Positions 39,820 to 53,500 of a stretch of DNA of 64,000 nt are shown in pieces; the stretch's first letter is position 1; the number at the start of each line of letters is the position of its first letter. The notes beneath the pieces are model-generated. The model saw only the letters and a list, made by a program, of their open reading frames with translations, was not told where the DNA came from and did no database searches. The DNA is from Diploscapter coronatus (Eukaryota; Nematoda; Chromadorea; Rhabditida; Rhabditidae), in the NCBI GenBank assembly GCA_964036155.1, contig OZ038423.1, positions 39,261,249 through 39,325,248 of the forward strand. The letters are read 5' to 3'. The translations under genes and the position numbers were made by a program.

Positions 39820-42800
39820 ATGTCGAAGTTTCTTCGACGCTTCGTTGTCGCACCGACCAAATTCGCATCGAGACACTTCACCGATAGCAGGAATACGGTT
39901 AGCAATTTGTCGTATTTGTTTTCAAAATGTGTAAACTTTTCTTTTAAATGCCAATCGAAAATTACTATCAACAAACTGTTGAATCTCAATTTGTGCACTT
40001 TTTGAAGCATAACTCAAACAGTTGTAATTTTCTGAAGAATACAACTTTTGGGAAACTCAAAAAGGGCTATATTTTATAAACAAATTTCAGAGCGCATTTG
40101 GCATCGTTCTGGATATCGACGGTGTTCTACAACGAGGTCGAATTCTGCTGCCGCGCGTCAAAGAAGCATTTCGGCTGGTTACTGATGAAAGGGGATCTTT
40201 TGAAATTCCGACGGTAAAATCTTCAATTTTTCAAAATTGGCTATTTAACTTGTGTATTTTCAGGTATTTCTGACGAACGGCACAAATTGTCTGCGCGCAG
40301 AGAAAGCCGCCAAATTGTCCAATCTTCTGGGACTTCACGTAGGTTTCAATATTTATTCAAAAACACCCAAATTCTCGAATTCTTATTGCTTTACCCGTTT
40401 AAACAATAACAATAGAATTACAATTTTGTAATGAATGATTTATTGAAAGTTACTACGAGATTTTTAGCGATTTTCTTTATATTCAGGTCCGACCCGAACA
40501 AGTAATAATGGCCCACAGCCCTCTGCGGATGTTCTCCGATCTGCACAACAAAAACGCTCTCGTCATCGGGCAGTCCAATTCCAAAACTATCGCTACAAAG
40601 TTAGTGAATTTACATTCAAACTTCTTCTTTACTTTCGTACTTCTCACATTCTCATTGAAATTTATATATATATATTTTTTTTCGATATACCATGAAACAT
40701 ATCAAAGTTTAAAAGAATGATTTTAGATGTTTATTTTCAGCTGCGGCTTCAAGAACATTATAACGATCGAGAATCTGCGCGAAATGTTCCCGCATTTGGA
40801 CTGCGTCGATTTCTCGAGAAAATTAAGGGATCCCAGGGAAACGGCAAAATTGAGGAAGAGTTTCAAACCTATTGAAGGTGAAAATTTTCTCCCAAGTATT
40901 TTTCATTTTTACCAATACCTTATTTTATTTAATCCTGAAGTTTTATAACAGTCAGTTTTTAAATTAACTTTTTCTATCATTTTTCTTATTTTGCCCAATT
41001 TTCTTTATCTTATTTTTGAAACCTATTATAGGAATTTCTAATTTTACTTGTACATTTTTCAGCGATAATAATGTTGGGCGAGCCGCTGATATGGGAATCT
41101 GCACTGCAGCTCATACTCGATTGTCTCCTGACCGGGGGAAGTAGGGACTATTGGAGTTTTCAAGATTCACTCTAAAATTCAGCCATGGACGAGTTCACCA
41201 GGGGGATTTCGACCTATCCCCAGCAGATTCCCGTCGTCGCCTGCAACGTCGACTTGGTTTGGATGGCCGAACAGGGGTCTCCTCTGCCTAGGTACTGTTA
41301 TAGAAATTTCGAATCGAAAGACGCACGATAGAAACTTTAAAACCTCACGCATTTCAAGTCAGAGGTGCTCTCGATACACGCAACAAATACATCATCAACA
41401 TTTACAAATTTAAATAAAAGTTATAAAATATGGGAAAAGAATGAACAAGTTCTTTAGCTCTGTAAAATTGATTAGTTTTCTGAATCTTTGAGATTTCAGA
41501 ATCGGCCACGGCGTTTTCATCCATCTGATCGAATCGTTGTACGAGAAATTGTCCGGCCGCAGACTCAAATACGAGGCGGTTCTGGGCAAACCTACGGAGG
41601 TGTTTCATAAAACTTGGTTCTTTTCAAGATTTTATTTTTCAGATCAGCTACCTGCATGCAGCCCATATGATCCAAAGACAGGCACTTTCGATGGGCCTCT
41701 CCGATGTCAAAACACTCTACGTTATCGGGTAGGATTTTCGAATTCTCATAATTTTTTTCGTAAATTTTATATCCAATTCTAAAGCGGATCAGAGTGCTTG
41801 ATGCTTTCGAAATTTATGTAATTTTTGAAACATAACTGAAACAATTTGTTTAAAAAGCATTTCCTAAACAAAAATTTCTTCATTTAGTGTGGATATTTAT
41901 ACCAATGCTGAGACGAATTATCTAAGTAATTGATTTAATAATTTATGCATATCTTGAAACATCTGCAAAAATTCCGAATGTAAATTTCTTGAAGATAGCA
42001 AAATTCATTTTTGATACTCTCCATTATCTATGAGAAAGCTTCTCTCTCTCTCTAACGGGAAAGGGAGGTGCAAAGCCTTTTTCCCTTGTTCTCGCCTGTC
42101 CTCGTCGCGCTCTCTTCACTTTCTACACTATTTTCATCCGCGTATTGTGTGCGGCTCGCACCATCGCCTCTGCCTTGAACGATAGGCGATGATTTTCTCG
42201 CAGATAACGAAGAGTAATTCCAGTGACAATCCGATGTCAGACGTGCTGGGCGCGAAGCTGTTCGATCGCTATCTGCGGCATGGAGGACGGGGTCGATTCG
42301 ACCATCTCGACTTGGATTTGGTTAGCTTCAAGATTATTACTTTTTCATAACTAATGACATACCCTCAGTGCATAACGAAATTTTTGTCTACTAATTGTTA
42401 TTTCCTGAAACGTATCATTAGAATTTTTAGATCAATATGAAATTTACGTGACAACAAGACGGTGAAATAGCATTGGAGAAAAAAATTAGAATACATTCAG
42501 ACTTCTCAACATTCGGCCCGCAGAAAAATAGTGCGTCGTATCGAGAGAGGAAAAGAGCATATTGTCTTTTTATTTCTCGAAACTGCTATTTTTCTGCGGA
42601 TCGCGTTTTTGAGAAGTCTGAATGCATCTTCTCAACTCTTTTCGATGATATTTCGTTAGTCTTGTTATTATGTTTTCTTATAAATTCTAAAATTTGCCTG
42701 TTCAGCAAATTCGAGAAGGGTTTGTTATTTTTCAGTTCGAAGAAAGTGATGTCCCTAAAGTACGGACTCGACACGTCTGCGAGCGATGCATTTCCGTACT

Positions 42801-43438
42801 CGTCGAGACTGGAGTCTACACCGAGGGCTGCAGGTTGAATGGAGTTGTCCAGGTATTTTTAATCATTTTTGGATCCAAAATAAAATTTAAAAATACCCTT
42901 TTCATTATAAATCAAGCAAATTTTTATTTTTATCATTTCTGTGATATTTTATTCTTTTATACTAATGATTTTCAAAAATATCATTCACTACAAGTTGGAA
43001 CATATTTCAAAAATTCAACAAATCTTGTTCTGACTAGTTTCGATACTTTCAAAATTGTAGCCGAGTAATAATCAAAATAGTCAATATTCAGTATTCTGTC
43101 CAATATATTTGAAAATTTAATTAACTTGCTAAAATTATTTCCAATATCGATCATTTTTTGTAACGGAGTAGTGTTCAAGACTCACAATCTTTAATCCTTC
43201 TTGAAACATATTCTGAAAAAGAAATTAGGAGTTTCTCATTCAGCCCATTTCGATGTTATACGAATCGTTAACTCCTGGTGAGCAGGAGGGTCTACAGCAG
43301 TCTGATTTCGTGGAGCACGACCTCTACGCGGCCATCCGCCAGATCCTCTCGAGAGAACGATTCCGAGCCCCCTCACCGCCGATCTACCACTCCTCCCCTA
43401 TGATGGCTTCATCCATCATCACTCCTGCTGTCATGTGA
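39820..43438 (+). CDS. HDHD5: HAD-superfamily hydrolase, HDHD5/CECR5-like, probable mitochondrial
   Basis: Exons: 39820-39897, 40091-40213, 40264-40338, 40487-40599, 40741-40877, 41063-41140, 41183-41291, 41500-41599, 41643-41728, 42224-42320, 42736-42852, 43244-43438, giving 435 aa. HAD class IIA motifs occur in order: motif I GIVLDIDGVLQRG (nucleophile D), motif II VFLTNGTN, motif III lysine in AVLGKPTE, and motif IV VIGDNPMSDVLGAKLF. The overall layout and length match the cat-eye-syndrome critical region 5 family, whose substrate is not established. The N-terminus MSKFLRRFVVAPTKFASRHF looks like a mitochondrial presequence. Intron 6 is only 42 nt. At exon 10 the first CAG (42221) is not the end used here: a preceding CAG at 42203 would bring a stop in frame, whereas 42224 continues GDNPMSD exactly. 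Intron 10 holds an inverted repeat. Confidence 0.93.
42493..42632. mobile_element. Short inverted-repeat (MITE-like) element in HDHD5-like intron 10
   Basis: The left arm (about 42493-42535: ATTCAGACTTCTCAA, then CGCAGAAAAATAG) is mirrored by the right arm (about 42588-42632: CTATTTTTCTGCG, then TTGAGAAGTCTGAAT). The whole is about 140 bp with no ORF. Entirely intronic, so removed with the intron. The class cannot be told. Confidence 0.75.
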
Positions 43439-43538
43439 AATTAGGTTAGATTGTCCTATTATTTATTCATAAGTGTATGAAATTCTAAAAATGTGTTATT
43501 CTTTACTTTTGAAATGTTCCAAAGAAATTTAAATTGTT

Positions 43539-43569
43539 GAAGAATGCCATAATATTAATGGCATTCTTC
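43539..43569 (+). other. Perfect 12-bp hairpin after the HDHD5-like gene
   Basis: GAAGAATGCCAT and ATGGCATTCTTC form a perfect 12-bp stem around the 7-nt loop AATATTA, 100 nt after the stop codon. It probably lies in the 3' UTR. It could be an RNA-stability or protein-binding element, or a chance inverted repeat. It is too short for a canonical microRNA precursor. Confidence 0.6.
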
Positions 43570-44121
43570 TACTTTCATTCATCATATAAAAGATAATATC
43601 TGTTCTTCATATAGTCGAAATATTCGTTACCTGATAGAGATTTTTCAATTTTAATCCTTTGATTTTCAGAAGTTGACAATAAAGTGAAATTCCTTCACAA
43701 CAACCCTGCTCTTCAACCGTTTTTTCTTCATGGGTAAATTCGCTTCAAACACCGGTCCAATCATGATACGGTAATTCTTTCTTTTAATCTTCACTAGAAT
43801 AGGCAAATCATCCGAAGTTGAGTGACTTGTTGAACAAGTCATAGACAATTCAGGCAATAATAGTATTATTTCATTTTTTATCAAAAATTTTCTTAAAACT
43901 CGACTTGCAAAGTATGTTTTATCAAGACACGCTATTTTTACAAGTAGCATCTATTTAAAATTTGATGTTTTTTGTACATCGTCATCATGACTAAAGAAAA
44001 GTTCACTTTATCCAAAGAAAAATGACTGAAAATTGAATTGAATTGAAATGATAATAGGCCGTTTCAAATGGACATTTTCTAGGGAATCTAATTTTCTAGC
44101 ACATTAAATTCGCAATTTCGG

Positions 44122-44211
44122 CAAACTTGGGAAATTCCGAACTGCATAAGGCATACTATCTCATTTCATACGGTTAACCGCGGTTCGAAATTTCCCAAGT
44201 CTAAATCTCGG
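44122..44211. repeat. Small inverted repeat
   Basis: A segment with ACTTGGGAAATT and CCGAAC near 44122-44141 is mirrored at about 44192-44211 by GTTCGAAATTTCCCAAGT, around a loop of about 50 nt, with one or two mismatches. MITE-like remnant in intergenic DNA. Confidence 0.55.
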
Positions 44212-45716
44212 TTGCCATAAAAATGAAAGGATATCATTCAGATAGTTTTAAATCATAAAACGTAGAACTAATCATGAAAATATTCAAGACCAAAATTTAA
44301 AAAAAAAAATCGAATGATCACCTTTCTTCCAAATATTTCTATTTTGCTTTACGTGTATTTTAGTTGAACCATTGTTTTCTTCTACCCAAAAACTATTCGC
44401 ATTTTACTTGTTGTCATCGAAATCATGATTATTTCAGAGAATACTCATAGAAGTTAAAATAACTTCTCTGAACTGATCAGGAAATCATAATTTTAGTCAA
44501 AGTATCCTTGTGCAAAATAATTTAGTTCTCCGATTTGAAAATTAACCCTGTTTACTCCCGGTTAGTTGTTCCCCCTCTTACCCCATGAATAAATCTTCAG
44601 AGTTCGAATAATTCTTCTATGCATACTGTATAATGTAATCTAATTATGTGAAAGATAGGATTGAAAATTTGTTTCAAAAAGCAGACAAATTGCATAAAAA
44701 TTCTAATAGAACGGGAAATTGGCAAAATGTGTAAATAAATAACGACGTAAGAAGCACCTAACAAAACGTGCGTTCCATTTACTAGGAGTTGATTATCACA
44801 TTCGACTTTTATACAATAGCTTTTTCATATTATACAACCAAACTATTAACTTACATACTACCGCCAATCCCGCTTATATATTCATCGGGTAGTGATTGTG
44901 CTCAAATGCGAAAATCGAAACACGAATAATAATTGCATGCAATCGTGCAAACTGAGGCGAAAAGATTACTAAAATTTGAATACATAAGTCAAAGTTTTAA
45001 GAGTCTAATAACTTCTCAAACTTGTAGCAATCGATGAAAATGCTAGCTAGATTTATTCATCGATGAAGAATGATTTCAGTTATAAACGTCTATTGTATAT
45101 TTTATAAGAAAATTATACATAACCAACAGTTCTCTGCATTACAAAAATCGCATTCATTGTCAAGCCTTGCATTGGTATTTTCAAAAACGTGAATCTGTAG
45201 TTTTGGTATGGCTTCTTATCTCAAGGCTTTCTAAAATCATGCACTATTTTTCAAGAATCTGATAATGCATCAAAATAATCATTCTCAAACAAATTTATTC
45301 GTATACATAGATTATGATTGTCGATTCTTTAAAATTTTTCATAAGTACTAAACTTGTGTAATCAGCAATTACAGTGACAGATTTGTGCTTGAAGGTCTAA
45401 TGATCGTATCGTGGAAAATTCAAAGCCATTATTAGAGCGACAATTATGCATGTTTATGATAAACACGGAAGTGTCAGAAAATGGTCAGACTTCGATGTTC
45501 ACAGATCACCAATATCATACCGTATCACGATATTCTTCAGTTGTAAGGAACTCATAGAGACCTTGATACATATCTCATAGACAATGACAAAACTACTTTG
45601 AGCATGGAATTATTGTTTCAAAATTCAATTGACGGGCAGGACTGTTGGCGGTGCATTAAGATGACGCACCGCAAGTTTTTTTTCCAAAAATCCCATACTG
45701 CCCGCATCACATCCCA

Positions 45717-47788
45717 ATGAAAATCAATTGCACCGCAATCAATCCTGATGATGAGTTATGCACGATTTCAGCACATGATTTAATTTCTAAGCTACTTCAT
45801 TTTTTGAACTGGCAAACAAATCTTAACGTAGGTGCAGTTTTTGATCATCTGAAAAATCGATCTTCTAATCTCGCACCTTCTACAACTTTTATATACAAAT
45901 TTAAGTTTCTCAAGACATAGGTCGAGACATAATTGAAGTGTTGAAACTAGAATTATACTAAATTATAAGTTAGGCGAGTACTATAAATACAGAGCTAATT
46001 GCCTAAGCAACGTCTTGCACTGTTACTCGATCCATTTCAAGTTTTGCCATTTCTGTTTCGAAAACGCTATCCTTTCTAAATCGTACTGTATTGAGATCAT
46101 TTTTCTCAAATTGTTATTCTACAGATTTATTATTGTCATTAGAGAAATAATTCGCAGAATCGAATGTCTTGGTGCCTTGAACCTACGCCTTATGCAAAGG
46201 ATTATGACTTTTGTGAAGGTGAATTAATTTTTCAGTTTACCTATTCTTACATACTGTTCTGCATCGCTTTTTTTTTTTTTTATAAACCTCGGTAACGATT
46301 TACTATTTTAGAATTTTTAACACCAGATATATTACTTTACAATTTTATCATTGCGTATACAATTATCCTACTTAATCGAGATAAATCTTCTATAGGTTAG
46401 TTAAATAGTTTTATATCGATATTATCTTCAAAAAATAAATTCACCTATAGGGTTTCAAATCCTGCCCATTTTGTATATTATCTTATTAGTGCCGATTTTT
46501 ATCGACATATTTATGATGTATCGGTTATTTCGAAAACGTGGAAATTTTTCACAATTCGAAAAATTAATAGTCATCTTACTCATTCTAAGTATACTCCTTT
46601 TTATCTGTGTATCTATAAATGTAAGTTTTATACTATTATTTTTATGATGCAATTTTCAATATATGCATTGAAGCAGGATAATACTTTAGTTTTCGTTTCT
46701 TATCTATCGTGAAATTTTGCACTTTTGCTGTCAAGATGATGGCGAATTCAGGGTAACGTAATTTAAAATTTTAGCCATGTATATCAATCAATATTTATCT
46801 ACAGTTTAAACGAATAGTTTCAAATATCATCTACGTTGCTACAGAAAAGTGTAAACATTCTGTGAAATAGTATGGATCGTATTATTGTAGTTTTCCATAC
46901 ATTATTTTGCCATAATGTTTCTGCTTTTCTGTTGCAACTTTCCCAAATAACTATAAAATACCACTTTATTTAAAAGTTATTTGACATATAAAGCTGGCTT
47001 AAATCTAATATAGTTAAAATTTTGCATTGATAGCTGACAAATGGAATTGCAGGCATTATTGGTTTATTTATTTTATGTTCTTCAAGATACATGGTTAATG
47101 ATGGCCATAAGATTCGTTTCGACTGCAGCTACGATACATAGAGCTAGGACATTTTCACTGTTAGAAATTCTTCCACATGCATATGTGGGTTTTGATACAA
47201 AATGATTTAATTTAGTCACCGTAACGAAAAAATAACTCGACTATTTCCCATTATATTTTGGATATTGGTCGGATTTCATATTATTTTTGGCGGTATTGGC
47301 GAACTAATTTATGTTTCAATTGCCTGGTTGAAGGAATATCAAATTTTTGATATTCTTGATATGGTTGATATACGATATATAATGGCTCTTTATCAATGGC
47401 TTGTAAGTTAAATGAATATTATCAAAATAAAAACTATTAATGTCAATTATGTAAATAATTTTTAGAATCTTTACAATACAATAGTTCCGGTCATAGCAAG
47501 TTGTGCTCAGACAATAATTAGCATTGTCGCGTTTATTTATCTAAAGCGGTGTTTTAATTCGTATGGCAATCTGAGCCAAAATACAAGAAATGCTGAACGA
47601 CGCTTAAATCGATACCTAATGGCACATGTAAGTTAGCCCGATCAATGTTGCACCATATTATGTTGAAAGTGAATATGTATAACGTTTAGATTTCATGCGA
47701 ATTGCTAACAAATGATTCAAGTATTGTTAAACTATACAATTTTTTTTGCATTTTTTTTGACAATCAGAAACAGGAATATGGTAAGTAG
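45717..47788 (+). CDS. Candidate serpentine-like multi-pass membrane protein
   Basis: Proposed exons: 45717-45827, 46158-46218, 46312-46395, 46451-46620, 47053-47159, 47216-47402, 47466-47627, 47690-47788, giving 326 aa, the usual size of nematode serpentine receptors. All introns are GT/AG and phases agree throughout, which is unlikely by chance in DNA this AT-rich. A Cys-containing N-terminus (MKINCTAINPDDELC; WCLEPTPYAKDYDFCE) is followed by hydrophobic segments FLTPDILLYNFIIAYTII, ILPILYIILLVPIFIDIFMMY, LIVILLILSILLFICVSI, ALLVYLFYVL, LFPIIFWILVGFHIIFGG and NTIVPVIASCAQTIISIVAF, with basic cytoplasmic turns (RLFRKR, IHRARTFS). The tail lacks an obvious seventh TM, so it may be truncated or mis-modelled. 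The first two exons are the least certain. No receptor subfamily can be assigned. Confidence 0.5.
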
Positions 47789-50553
47789 GATGTTCTCTTA
47801 ATATTTTAACTTCGATATCTTAAAAATCCTGTGCAAAATCAATTATTTTTTCGTTGTAATCATTTTTCCATATGTAATGAGTCTATTAAGAGGACGAGTC
47901 GGTGTAAATAATTGATTTCTCAAACGGTTAATACATCAATCGCACACTCTTTTACATTTATAACCAATCTCTGGTTTAAAATGCCGAAATTCGTTACAGA
48001 GAGTACGAAATGACTTGTTCAAAAACAGTTTTAATGAAATTTATAATTCCTAAGCTATTTTGTCCCCTTGTATAAGTCATAGCATAATGTGTTCTTTATT
48101 TATTTACAAACGGAAAAAGTAAAGAGATTCGATATATTTTAAAACGCTCTTACCCAAAAGAACGATGGTGTATTGAAAGAATTTGTCTGAAACAATGAAA
48201 ATTGTTCACGATTCAACGAAAATAGCATAAATTAACTAGTTTCATAGCTTTAAAATTAGGAGTTTGAGAGAACTTACTAGAATATTTTAGATAAATGTTT
48301 CCCCGATGATGAATCTTTTTTAAGCAGTATGGTATTTAGTATACTCGTAAGCATTATTAATAAAAAATTTTCATATTAGCTAATAAAAGAAATGGAAAGG
48401 CCGTTTTACCAACATATTCCTGAAAATATACGTTGAGAAATCCTAAAGGAACGTTCAAAATAGTGAATCCTTCGACCTTACCATTATTTACATAAATGAT
48501 AATCATTTTTTTTGCGTCAGATAGGAGACACATAAATGCTAATTTGAATTTTGGAGAATAGAACTCGGCTAATCGTGTCTGAAGGAACCAAAATACCCCT
48601 TTCGTGTTATATGTTAGAAAGAGCAACTGTAAAATTAGGAATTGTCTTCTGAATAAACCTTGAGCAATATACTTTTCTAACATAAGAAATGGATCCACAC
48701 TAGAATAAGTTAAATTTTCTACCAAGCATTAAAAAACTTTCAGCACATTTATCAATTTATGTACGTATATGGACCATGCCTCCAAATAATTACCCTGTTT
48801 TTCTTAGTGAGAGGATTGGTCAAGGTAGTTTATGTGCATATGCATGTAAAAGAAAAAAAGATAATTTTAGAAAAGCAACACTACGATATCCCCAGTTAAG
48901 AAAGAATTAGTCAAGGTTATTAAAGTTACACCTCATGGTCCGAAGCAACTGCACTCGAATGGTATTTTATCATTATTGACTAAAAGACTGATCTGAAATT
49001 ATGGTAAAATGTGAAAAGACGTTCTATATGTATAGGCAAAGCTTATGTAGTTCACGACTGCTTAGTTTCTTTTCTTACTTGAATTGATTTATTCATTTTA
49101 CTTTATCGACTCAAATGCATTCCGAAAATTTGTATAATTTGTCGAATATTCAGTAAAAACGTTGCTTTTATTCATTCTGTTCGAAGATAGCTGATATCAA
49201 AGTGTAGCATCTTGTCTTGTAAGATAAAACTCATGCATTACTGGTGTCAGAGTACAGTCTACGTACATCAATTATCCGATTAAAATCACCTTGTGGATAT
49301 CTAAAAATTCTGACTAATTGTAATTGAAACAATACTACTACTTACAAAGTATTAATTTGAGTGATATCGAACAAAGTTGCCTATTTATAACTAAGTAAAC
49401 GGTTCATTTTTGATAATTTATGATCCCTAGTTTCAAACCATCTGAGCAAATTGCTATTATTGGTGCCAGCTTGTGTCAACTTAAATTTAGCCTATAATTT
49501 TATAGGCTGTTTACAATGTTAAAACTTATGAACCTTTATTTAAAAATGTGTTTGAAGATCTTCAATCGTCGAGATATGTAATTTACTCAGGTGCTCATTT
49601 CCTGATTTTGGTAAACGGAAGTAATTCTGAATATGAGCTTAATCTTAAGAATTAGTGATTATACAACTTCTTCTAAAAATGAGCATTCCAATTGCAATTC
49701 GGAGTTTCTTCAACGTTTGAATTCTTGCTCAAGACATAATGATATGTTTTAAATCGAATAATTTAAATCAAACTACATATTTGGAGCAATTTACTTTAAA
49801 CTGTCAAAGAGTTGATAGCTGTTTACTCAATTTATCTTTAATTAAGTAATTACTATGATTAAATAAGGTTACACTAATGAGAAAATCTTCTAAATAAAAT
49901 TCAGAATCCTATTTCAGTTCACAGTAATTTACATTCTAACGAAATTCGACATTTTTCAAGTGAATGTATGCAAATTTCGCCTTTTCTTTGAAAGCTACCA
50001 AAGACAATTTGTTTGTACTGTAACTTTTCGAGGTAATTCATATCAAAGTAGTGGCATTTTCTTCTCCGTAAATCTAAATTTGCCTGATCATGCTTTCATT
50101 CAACTTTCCACAAATCCTAAAAAAAAACATTGTCATCGTTCCTCTTCGAACGTAGACTATTTTCGCTATATTTTGCAGTTCTGAACATGTGATAACATCA
50201 GTAAAAGTGAGAATTAATTATTACCTGGTTGGAGTTGCGATTTGCACCTGGGGCTATTTTCCAGTAGTCGAAAAGCTGCAGCTGAATTACACGGGAACTT
50301 TGAAACCATCTAAAGTCAGCATTTCACTTTGACAATTAAAGTCATGCGCAGATTCGTCTGAATCGGTGATATCAAGAGGTAGGGGAATAATTTGATTTTG
50401 TCCTGCATAAAATGGCGTTCTCGAGCATTATTCGAGTTTGTAGATGTTTGGAAAACTTTATCATTTTCTACATTCAATTTTTTTATTGCTAGACATTTCG
50501 AAATTTATCGTAAAATAAGAAGTCAGATTGATAGTTCCGTTGCTAAATTTCAG
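47789..50553. other. Very AT-rich intergenic stretch
   Basis: No exon chain could be built on either strand. One 122-codon frame on the minus strand (48725-48357) has no ATG at its start and no splice signals that support it. The stretch may contain decayed receptor-gene remnants, but nothing specific can be shown. Confidence 0.4.
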
Positions 50554-53500
50554 ATGCTGTCTCCCTACTGCATCCTTTCAAATGTGGTTGCTATTGAAGC
50601 TGTCATCGGGAACTCTCTCTTGCTTTTCATAATCAACTCTGGAAACTCGTCGTTGAGCCCGTCGCACAGACTCGCCTTCAACTCCAGTATCGGCTTGAGG
50701 ATTGTCTATTTGATATGCGTTGCGATCGTGTCGCCGGTAAGTGAAGCTAAGAAGTTCAGGAATATTGTAAGATGAAATATTAGTGACACGCATCTTCGTT
50801 TCACATGTCACGTTGTCATATGATTTATAAACGATGCTGATGTAAAAACAATCGCATTTTAAAATTGCTAAATTTTAGGGCCTTTTTTATTTTCCCGATC
50901 ACGAGGCAGCGGTAATCGTCCAGGGTATTGTCATGGACAAAACTATCGGTTGATTTGAGCTTTTCTTCAAATTCGATAACTCTTACTTCAGGAAGAATAT
51001 TGATGTTTATCATAAACATGATAGCATTGATAATAATGATAACACCGGTATTGCAGTTCATTCAACGATACTATTATGTCTGTCTGTAGGAACTTCTTCT
51101 AGCCACGAATCTAAACCCTGAATTTTAGATCTAACAAGCGTTCGACTGGAAACAAATGCTTCATAGCCACTCTCGTTTCAATTCCGATAATAGGCACAAT
51201 AATTTGCACAATCAAGTCGGAAAAATTGACCAATTTGAGATTATTTAACTATTTCAGCAATATAAACTTCTGGCCATCGGAAATAGAGGATGAAAGATTC
51301 AGGGGTCTCGTTTCTCATCAGAACACGAAAGGAGATGCTGCCTTTTTATTGCTGTCGTTAAAGGTAGACAATTGTTTTACTACTAAAATTGAAAGATTAA
51401 TTTTTTCGAATAGATTATGAAAACGGTTTTCGGATTTCAGGTCCGAACTTGATTTCAATCCGAGAAAAAATGAATTCGTTTGTCTTCAAAAATTTTGCAA
51501 CCTCCAAAGTCGTTAGTTCAGGGTTGCTGATGGACCCGGGTCGACCCGGCCCGGGTCGGCCCGACCCGCAAAATGCGGGTCTAAATCGGGTCCGGGTCCG
51601 AAAAGTGAAAAATTATGAATCTGAGAACGGGTCCGGGTCTAGGATGAAAAAAATTTTGGATTTTGAAGCGGGTCCGGGTCTAGGGTGGAAAAAATTTCGA
51701 ATTTGGACGCGGGCGGGTCCGAGGTCAGGACCCGCATGGACCCGCAAATTAATTCATTTGATGCGATTAAGAGTGAATGTCAGGACTATTCAAAGTGGTG
51801 CGGACTCAGGAGTCCATCGATTTGACTGATTTTCACGTATATAGTACAGTTTTTCACGCTGATTCTCGTGGTGCTATCCGTTTTTCGAAAATCGATTACC
51901 GTAGCGGATTACGGTAGCTTAAAGTTTTGACGGATCCGGCTTCAAGAAAAAAAATCATAACTTTCTTATTTCTGAACCAAATCAAATGGGGTTTTTTTGC
52001 GTTAGATAGTCCATGAAAAACTACAAATAATGTGACTACGGCCACCTGCTACGGTCGAAAATTTCCCGCCAAAAATGAAATTTCCGAAGTGCGACTCTGA
52101 CCGACTGCAGTTTTTCGCGATTTTGATCCTACTGATGTCTTGGGATACCAGTTGGAAATAGGCTTATTTGAAAGCTCATTCAACTCTGAATAAAATTATA
52201 AGATTCGCGAAAAAACACATTTGTGATTTTTATGAGGAAATCTGGTGATGCCGACCAGGGCTGTTGCAGAAGTTCTTACTCGGCAAATTCCGACGATTTT
52301 TGGCATCGGAACTTCTGATTTCGACTCCGACCCCGCAAGAATTTCAATTCTGATTCCGATACCGATTCTGGCAAACTTTAGGTTAAAAACCGGAATTTTA
52401 GTGTATTTTTGAGTGATATTTTAAATAGCAGAAATAGTGCTAGAGAATGATTTTCGCGGTTCAAATTGGCTAAAAATTGAAAAATTAGCTCATTTTGAAA
52501 CTTTGATTGGCTATGTATTCAATTAAGCTTGGAGTAGCTTGTGATAGGATAAAGTTATGTTCAAATTAAGAGAATTTTTCTTTTAAAAAATGTTCTATCA
52601 GACGGCCTATTCCCACCTTCGCCTGCAGCGGGCTAATAACTTTCTAAAATATTATTCAAGGAAAATGTTGTCATCAGGGCTGTTGCGGAAGTTTCCGATT
52701 CCGATACTGATACCGGTCAAAATGACCGGAATTCCGGTATTAAGAGTAGAAAAATAGTCAATTTTCTGCAAATTTTTAGCATGAAAATATCCCTCGAAAA
52801 TAGCATTCTGCCTTCAATTTTGCAATGATTCTAGCGTACCATTTGGTATTTCTTTTAAATTTTCTTAACTCGAAAAATAAAAAAAGAACTCTAACATTTC
52901 AATAGGGAATATATTAGAGATTATCAATGCAGCTAGCAATTATGTCTTTCGCTATTATGTATAAAGAAGGTTCCAAAACAAAATTAGTTATTTATAGGAG
53001 AAATTTTATCCAGTAAACTGATTTTCCTATGAAAAAATTATTAGAGAAATGGATTTTATTCACCTTCGCCTGCGGCGGGCTAAATAATGAAGAAAGCATT
53101 CAAATAAAAATAATCACTCTCCATTGAGAATATAAGACTTTAAATTTTGTTAGAATTATAATAAGGCATTAGCTAAAGAATTTGAGCATAATTCTTCGAT
53201 TTAGTTAAATTAAGAAAAAATTCCGATTCCGAAAAACCGGAACTTCCGGCGATTTTTGGCATCGAAACTTTCGATTCCAATTTTTTAAATTCGATTCCGC
53301 AACAGTCCTGATGCTGACTCTTTGCAAATAAAACTTATGCCTTTTTCAATAAGTTCGTTGATTCAAAGATTATCATTGATCTCTAATCATCTGATCTGAT
53401 TAAATTATTCTAATGAGTGATGATGAGGGAATAAAGTATTCAATATTAAATAGATTCAGGAATCTTTTATAATCTGAAATGATTGCATTTCAATAGCAAA

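Larger units (their letters stand above)
43439..45716. other. Intergenic, very AT-rich
   Basis: No gene supported. It contains a 3'-UTR hairpin (43539-43569), an AATAAA at 43678-43683, and a small inverted repeat at 44122-44211. Composition becomes markedly AT-rich from here to about 50.2 kb. Confidence 0.5.

Noticed and set aside
39576..40010. 144-codon minus-strand frame over the first HDHD5-like exon
   Set aside because: Antisense to a well-supported exon. No domain or splice context of its own.
42204..42223. Alternative acceptor for HDHD5-like exon 10 at 42203
   Set aside because: It would place TAA in frame immediately. The acceptor ending at 42223 continues the conserved GDNPMSD motif.
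46449..46470. tRNA T-arm-like GGTTTCAAATCCTGCC
   Set aside because: No matching D-arm, anticodon arm or acceptor stem around it. The sequence is part of a proposed coding exon. No tRNA gene was found in the window.
48357..48725. 122-codon minus-strand frame with plausible residue mix
   Set aside because: No ATG at its start, no supporting acceptor or donor, no recognisable motif. Chance remains likely in DNA this AT-rich.
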